Source of the DNA: Gp6-AA40 sp046732795
GTDB lineage: Bacteria; Acidobacteriota; Vicinamibacteria; Vicinamibacterales; UBA2999
Assembly (NCBI GenBank): GCA_046732795.1
Contig: JBKPNV010000327.1
Coordinates: 1-9,889, forward strand
Direction: 5' to 3'
Length of the DNA: 9,889 bases
Under the pieces are notes generated by a model that was given only the letters and a program-made list of their open reading frames with translations, was not told the origin of the DNA and searched no databases. Positions 6,446 to 9,889 of the stretch are shown in pieces. Numbering within the stretch: position 1 is the first letter of the stretch; each line of letters opens with the position of its first letter. Position numbers and translations under genes: made by a program.

Positions 6446-6607
6446 CATTGTTGAATTGGGGATCTTTGATTATCGATTCGTTGATGATTGGAGATTGTCG
6501 ATTGGTGATTCGTTCGCGGTCTAACGACGACCGGCGTTTCAATCGACAAACGGAAATCAACAATCAACAACGATTAATCAAGCAAAGATCGCCAGCGGTC
6601 AACAATG
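6446..6607. repeat. AT-rich 162-bp imperfect palindrome filling a convergent intergenic gap
   Basis: Four nested pairs of complementary segments span the gap: CATTGTTGA (6446-6454) with TCAACAATG (6599-6607), GATCTTTG (6461-6468) with CAAAGATC (6583-6590), TCGTTGATGATTG (6478-6490) with CAATCAACAACGA (6561-6573, one mismatch), and GTCGATTG (6497-6504) with CAATCGAC (6540-6547). A small apical stem, CGGTC (6517-6521) with GACCG (6529-6533), caps it. The spacers between pairs are nearly equal on both sides (6/8, 9/9 and 6/13 nt). The arms are about 35% GC by hand count, far below the flanking genes. It begins 2 nt after the serine hydrolase stop and ends 5 nt before the TPR-type gene's stop. 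It could serve as a bidirectional terminator, or be a small non-autonomous repeat element. The arms are built from repeated GATTG/CAATC words. Confidence 0.85.
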
Positions 6608-6612
6608 AGACG

Positions 6613-8268
6613 CTACTGTTTGAGATACGCGCGCGCCGCGGCGATCGACGGGCGGTCGCTGTCGGCCTCGGACGTCAACGCGATCAGCTGACGGTAGTAC
6701 ATCGTAGCGGCCGCACGGTTCCCCAATCGGGCTGCGGCGTCGGCAGCGCCAGCAATCGATCGAAACCGCCCTGGGATGGTCTGCAGCGATCGCTCGAACT
6801 CGCGCAGCGCGTCTGCCGGCCGCCCTGCCTCGAGCAGCATCTCGGCCAGTAGTTCACGCATGGGCGACAACCGATTCTCCATGGCCACGTGCTTCTCGGA
6901 TCGATCTTCGCGGCTCGCGGCATCCCCCATCGCGGCCAGCGCACGGACCGTGTCTTTTTCCGCGAGAGCGATCCACGCGCTCGCCGCCGCCTCTTGAATA
7001 CCGACCTGCTCGGCCCAGTACGGATCGCCCTCCGCCGCGAGCGCCTGCCCCAGCCTGGTGATGTGGGCGAGTTCTTCCTTCGCCTGGCCGAGATTGCCAG
7101 TCCGCGCGGCGCCCAAGCATCGGCCGAACGCGACGATGGCCTCCGCCTGTTTGAACGTCGTCTGCATCGGCGGAATCGCAGCAGCCTCGACCCAGGCGTG
7201 ACGATCGAGCGCATAGCGGACCGGAATGGCGGCGAACCCGGTATGCGCGGTGATCGACCCGCCCGACGGTGTGGCGCCGGGCGAGTTGCGCTCGTCGAGA
7301 ATCGCCCTGGCGCGGCGATCCTGCGCGATCTGCAGGTACGCATTCACCAGGAAGTCGAGCGGATGGTAACGGCCTGGAACACTCGCCGGATTGGCCTTGG
7401 CGGTGGCACTGGTGCTGGCCGCGTAGTTGCGGGTGGCCTGATCGGCAGCCAGGTTGGCAGAAATCGCGTCCTGCCACATGCCGAGCGTCGAAAAGATATG
7501 TGACGGCATGTGGAGCGCATGTGGCGCCGACGGCGCAAGCACGGCGTAGCTCCGCGCTGCCGGTAGTCCCTTGTTCGCGATCGGCGCGTAGTCGTACGCG
7601 TGAATGATGTAGTGCACGATACCCGGATGATCGGGCTGCGATTTCTGCAGCCCCTCGAGGATCGCGGCGGCCTTCAGCTGGCTGGCATAGGTCTTGTCGC
7701 TCAGATCCACCGCCTCGAGCAACGCCAGCGCGTAGAACACGGCCGCCTCGCTGTCGGCGGGATACCGCTCGTGCAGACGGCCCATTGCGGCGGCGTAGCG
7801 CTGCGTTCGAGTCTGTTGGTCGATGGACGCGTGCCCCTCGTAGAAGGGGGCGAGCGCCTCGATCCAGTCGCGCTCCCGCTGCGTGCGCGCGTTCGCGGCG
7901 CGGGCCCGTTGTATGGCCTCCCAACCCTGCTGCAGCAACTGCGGCGGGAACGGCGCGGTCAGCGGATTGGGCCGCTGACTGATCGCGACACCCCAATAGG
8001 CCATCGCGCACCCCGGCTCACGCTCCGCGATAGCGCGAAATGCCTTCTCGGTTTCTGGATAGAAGAACGAATGCAACATGGCGACAGCGCGATCGAATTC
8101 CGTCTGCACCGCCGCGTTGCACGACGTCTCGAAGTGAACGGTCCCGAAGGTACCGCCGCTGTCATGAGCGTGGTCCTGCGCCGCCGCCTGCCGGTGGCCA
8201 AGCACACCGAACATGCAGACAGCAACAACGATGACGCCGCGCCTCTGAGGACGATTCGTTCGAATCAT
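6613..8268 (-). CDS. Exported TPR-type protein with conserved His-rich motifs
   Basis: The 551-residue product has a Sec signal peptide (RTNRPQRR, hydrophobic 11-24, cleavage near QAAAQ at 27-31) followed by a short His-containing mature start (DHAHDSGG). The rest is nearly all helical. CNAAVQTEFDRAVAMLHSFF at 50-69 and AIAEREPGCAMAYWGVAISQ at 79-98 look like a first TPR pair. VHYIIHAYDYAP at 218-229 and SAPHALHMPSHIFSTLGMW at 247-265 are the family's hallmark motifs, bringing H219, H223, H250, H253 and H257 close together. YHPLDFLVNAYLQ at 301-313 follows, and more TPR-like helices lie at about 470-530 (LLAEMLLEAGRPADALREFE). The family is common in Acidobacteria and, to my knowledge, has no assigned role. 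The clustered His residues suggest metal binding (inference). A start at 8286 is possible but lacks a ribosome binding site; GGGAG at 8275-8279 lies 6 nt before the ATG at 8268. Confidence 0.88.
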   Translation of the reverse strand: MIRTNRPQRRGVIVVAVCMFGVLGHRQAAAQDHAHDSGGTFGTVHFETSCNAAVQTEFDRAVAMLHSFFYPETEKAFRAIAEREPGCAMAYWGVAISQRPNPLTAPFPPQLLQQGWEAIQRARAANARTQRERDWIEALAPFYEGHASIDQQTRTQRYAAAMGRLHERYPADSEAAVFYALALLEAVDLSDKTYASQLKAAAILEGLQKSQPDHPGIVHYIIHAYDYAPIANKGLPAARSYAVLAPSAPHALHMPSHIFSTLGMWQDAISANLAADQATRNYAASTSATAKANPASVPGRYHPLDFLVNAYLQIAQDRRARAILDERNSPGATPSGGSITAHTGFAAIPVRYALDRHAWVEAAAIPPMQTTFKQAEAIVAFGRCLGAARTGNLGQAKEELAHITRLGQALAAEGDPYWAEQVGIQEAAASAWIALAEKDTVRALAAMGDAASREDRSEKHVAMENRLSPMRELLAEMLLEAGRPADALREFERSLQTIPGRFRSIAGAADAAARLGNRAAATMYYRQLIALTSEADSDRPSIAAARAYLKQ

Positions 8269-8358
8269 TCGGAACTCCCGCGCCATTGTCGATCAACTCG
8301 CATGACGTCGACATCCTCCCGAGCTGAAGGGTTCCGTCCCGGTCAGGGCTGGTACAAA

Positions 8359-9549
8359 ATGAGTCTCGCGAAACCCGTGCAGATCCCGCCACGCATTCTC
8401 GCCATCGATCTCCCGCCGTTCGATCCCCTCAATACGAGAGCGGCGCAATTGCGTGCGTCGGGTCATCACGTGATCTCCCTGGGCCAGGCGCTTCCGTTCT
8501 ATCCACCGCCCGCATCGGCTCTGAAAGCGGCGCGTGCCGCCCTCGAACGGACCGACGTCCACGGCTACACCACGGATCCCGGAAGACCGTCGCTGCGCCG
8601 CACGCTGGCTGAACGCCTTCGGGAGCACGAGCGAATCGACTGCGGCCCGGACGACCTGCTGATTACGGCCGGCGCCAATCATGCGTTCACGACGGCGTTG
8701 ACGACACTCGTCAGCGCGGGTGACGAGATCGTGCTGCCGGCACCGTACTTCACGAACCACCACATGGCGGTCCAGGCGGCAGGTGCGGTCGCCGTCGAAG
8801 CGCCTGTCGCCGACCACGAATCTTACTGCGTCACGTGGGACGACATCGCCCCAGCGCTGACCGATCGCACGCGCGCGGTCGTGCTGTGCAACCCGAGCAA
8901 CCCGACCGGGGCTCCTGTGGACGCGATCCATGGCACTCGCATCGTAGCGGAGCTCGCCAGTCGCGACATCCTGGTGATCAGCGACGAAACCTACATGCAT
9001 TTCGTCTACGAGGGCGCGCACTGGAGCGCCGCATCAGTCCCCGACTGGCGCCGCACCGTCATCGTCATCGGCACGTTTTCGAAATCGTTTGCGATGATGG
9101 GCTGGCGCGTGGGTTACATGCTGGCCGACGCCGCCGTCTGCGCCCAGGCCATCAAGGTGCAGGACGCGATGATCATCTGCGCACCGACGATCTCACAGAT
9201 TGCCGCCGAAGCGGCCGTGCGGGAGCACTGGGATTACCCGAAGACCTTTCATCCCGAGCTGCTCGCGCGCCGCCAGCGGCTGTCAGAGGGGTTGTCGCGC
9301 TGCGACGGTGTGTCGTGGGTGCCGACGCGAGGAGGCTTCTTTGCCTTCGTCCGCATCGATCGCTGCATGGATTCGAACTCACTTGCCATGCAGCTCCTCG
9401 AACAGGCGCACGTGGTCAGCATCCCCGGATCGTCGTTTGGCCGGAGCGGGGAAGGATGCTTGCGGCTGTCCTACGGCTCGGTGGGTGCCGATGCCCTTGG
9501 CGAGGCGCTCGACCGGATCACGCGGGTCTTGCGCACGAGGATTACGTAG
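8359..9549 (+). CDS. Class I/II PLP-dependent aminotransferase (aspartate aminotransferase-like)
   Basis: The 396-residue cytoplasmic enzyme is a fold-type I pyridoxal-phosphate aminotransferase. Visible motifs, numbered from the ATG at 8359, are VISLGQALPFYPPP at 38-51, YTTDPGRPSLR at 70-80 (usually Y....G...LR), TAGANHAF at 103-110, NPSNPTG at 178-184 with N181 contacting PLP, SDETYMHFVYEG at 208-219 with D209 and Y212, GTFSKSFAMMGWRVGY at 238-253 with K242 as the Schiff-base lysine, and GCLRLSYG at 366-373 with R369 as the alpha-carboxylate Arg. It transfers an amino group between an amino acid and a 2-oxo acid; the donor cannot be fixed from sequence. An in-frame ATG at 8302 would add 19 residues but would leave only 33 nt to the divergent TPR-type gene. 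Neither start has a strong ribosome binding site; 8359 is preferred because family similarity starts there. Confidence 0.92.
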   Translation: MSLAKPVQIPPRILAIDLPPFDPLNTRAAQLRASGHHVISLGQALPFYPPPASALKAARAALERTDVHGYTTDPGRPSLRRTLAERLREHERIDCGPDDLLITAGANHAFTTALTTLVSAGDEIVLPAPYFTNHHMAVQAAGAVAVEAPVADHESYCVTWDDIAPALTDRTRAVVLCNPSNPTGAPVDAIHGTRIVAELASRDILVISDETYMHFVYEGAHWSAASVPDWRRTVIVIGTFSKSFAMMGWRVGYMLADAAVCAQAIKVQDAMIICAPTISQIAAEAAVREHWDYPKTFHPELLARRQRLSEGLSRCDGVSWVPTRGGFFAFVRIDRCMDSNSLAMQLLEQAHVVSIPGSSFGRSGEGCLRLSYGSVGADALGEALDRITRVLRTRIT

Positions 9550-9652
9550 CCTCTGCCAGCCCACGGTTTTCGAATCGCCTGCTTTCCGGTAAAAGTGCAC
9601 GCCGCATCTGCCGGCTGGACTCGAGCGGTCGCAATTCTGGGCGAGGCGTAAC

Positions 9653-9889
9653 TCACGCCGTGCTTCGAAGAGGTAACTCCTCGCGCAGGATGGCGTACAT
9701 CAGTTGGTCGGTAAGCTTCCCGTCTTTGAGAACGCTTTGCCGCATCCGTCCCTCGAGCTGGTAGCCGGCCTTCTGCAGCACACGCATCGAGGCGTCACTC
9801 CACGCGAACGGCACGGCGTAGATCCGTCGCAGGTCCGCGTGCCGTTCGAACGCATGGCGCGTGACTCCAACGAGAGCCGATGTCATGAT
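9653..9889 (-). CDS. GNAT family N-acetyltransferase (RimJ/RimL-like), N-terminus outside window
   Basis: The frame is open to the right edge, and the first codons in view read IMTSALVGVTRHAFE, the family's 'GIMTEA' helix after the acetyl-CoA-binding loop, so roughly the first 90-100 residues lie beyond the window. What remains is the C-terminal part of a GNAT acetyltransferase: DLRRIYAVPFAWSDASMRVL and then QKAGYQLEGRMRQSVLKDGK, ending TDQLMYAILREELP. The 'R+YA.PF..N.AS.RVLEKAGF..EG' pattern is typical of the RimJ/RimL-like branch, which acetylates protein N-termini, amino acids or small molecules; the substrate is not deducible. An ATG at 9886 is an internal Met rather than the start. The gene converges on the aminotransferase with 103 nt between stops, in which I see no strong terminator. 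Confidence 0.85.
   Translation of the reverse strand: MMTSALVGVTRHAFERHADLRRIYAVPFAWSDASMRVLQKAGYQLEGRMRQSVLKDGKLTDQLMYAILREELPLRSTA

Noticed and set aside
7600..8358. Open plus-strand frame of about 250 codons opposite the TPR-type gene, fused in frame to the aminotransferase
   Set aside because: Its translation is Arg-rich with no family resemblance, as expected for the antisense of a high-GC gene. The minus-strand TPR-type gene has clear motifs, a signal peptide and a ribosome binding site. Aminotransferase similarity begins only after 8359.
9550..9652. Possible terminator or tRNA T-loop (TTCGAATC near 9570) between the aminotransferase and the acetyltransferase
   Set aside because: No cloverleaf can be built around the word, and complementary segments (CCAGCC/GGCTGG) are about 50 nt apart without a T-run.

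Overview
The window reads as a high-GC (roughly 60-65% by eye) bacterial chromosome. It carries protein families that are typical and often expanded in Acidobacteria, probably the Vicinamibacteria: a DUF6152 protein, the exported 'DGKPDFSGNW' family, a large exported TPR-type protein with an HxxHMPSH motif, and a beta-lactamase-fold serine hydrolase. This placement is inferred from family content, because there is no rRNA or other marker gene. I see no tRNA, rRNA, CRISPR array, transposase or phage gene.

Layout. Bases 2-337 (+) hold the 3' part of a small exported cupin-like protein, which meets tail to tail (2-nt gap) a leftward group: a Tat-exported phosphoesterase of the phospholipase C/AcpA type (2979-1648), an unrecognised exported protein with a Gly-rich tail (1522-812) and a DUF6152 protein (729-340). 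Bases 2980-4098 have no intact gene. They hold a 20-bp tandem duplication (3185-3220) and two broken genes lying tail to tail: a frameshifted, C-terminally truncated small membrane protein (3311-3561, +) and the C-terminal fragment of an O-methyltransferase (3819-3583, -). Next comes a divergent pair, an exported family protein of unknown function (4992-4099, -) and an exported serine hydrolase (5172-6443, +). The gap between the serine hydrolase and the following convergent gene is filled almost end to end by one AT-rich imperfect palindrome (6446-6607). Beyond it are the exported TPR-type protein (8268-6613, -), a divergent class I/II PLP aminotransferase (8359-9549, +) and the C-terminal part of a GNAT acetyltransferase (9889-9653, -) cut by the window edge.

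How the genes work together. Six of the eight intact or window-clipped genes encode proteins with an export signal or a hydrophobic leader, so most of the window serves the cell envelope or extracellular degradation (phosphoester and ester/amide hydrolysis). Only the aminotransferase and the acetyltransferase look cytoplasmic. No single pathway ties the genes together, and gene directions change often, so most are probably separate transcription units.

I did not find a convincing undescribed multi-gene system. The points most worth a second look are the palindrome at 6446-6607, the decayed-gene patch at 3185-3819 and the His-rich motif of the TPR-type protein.
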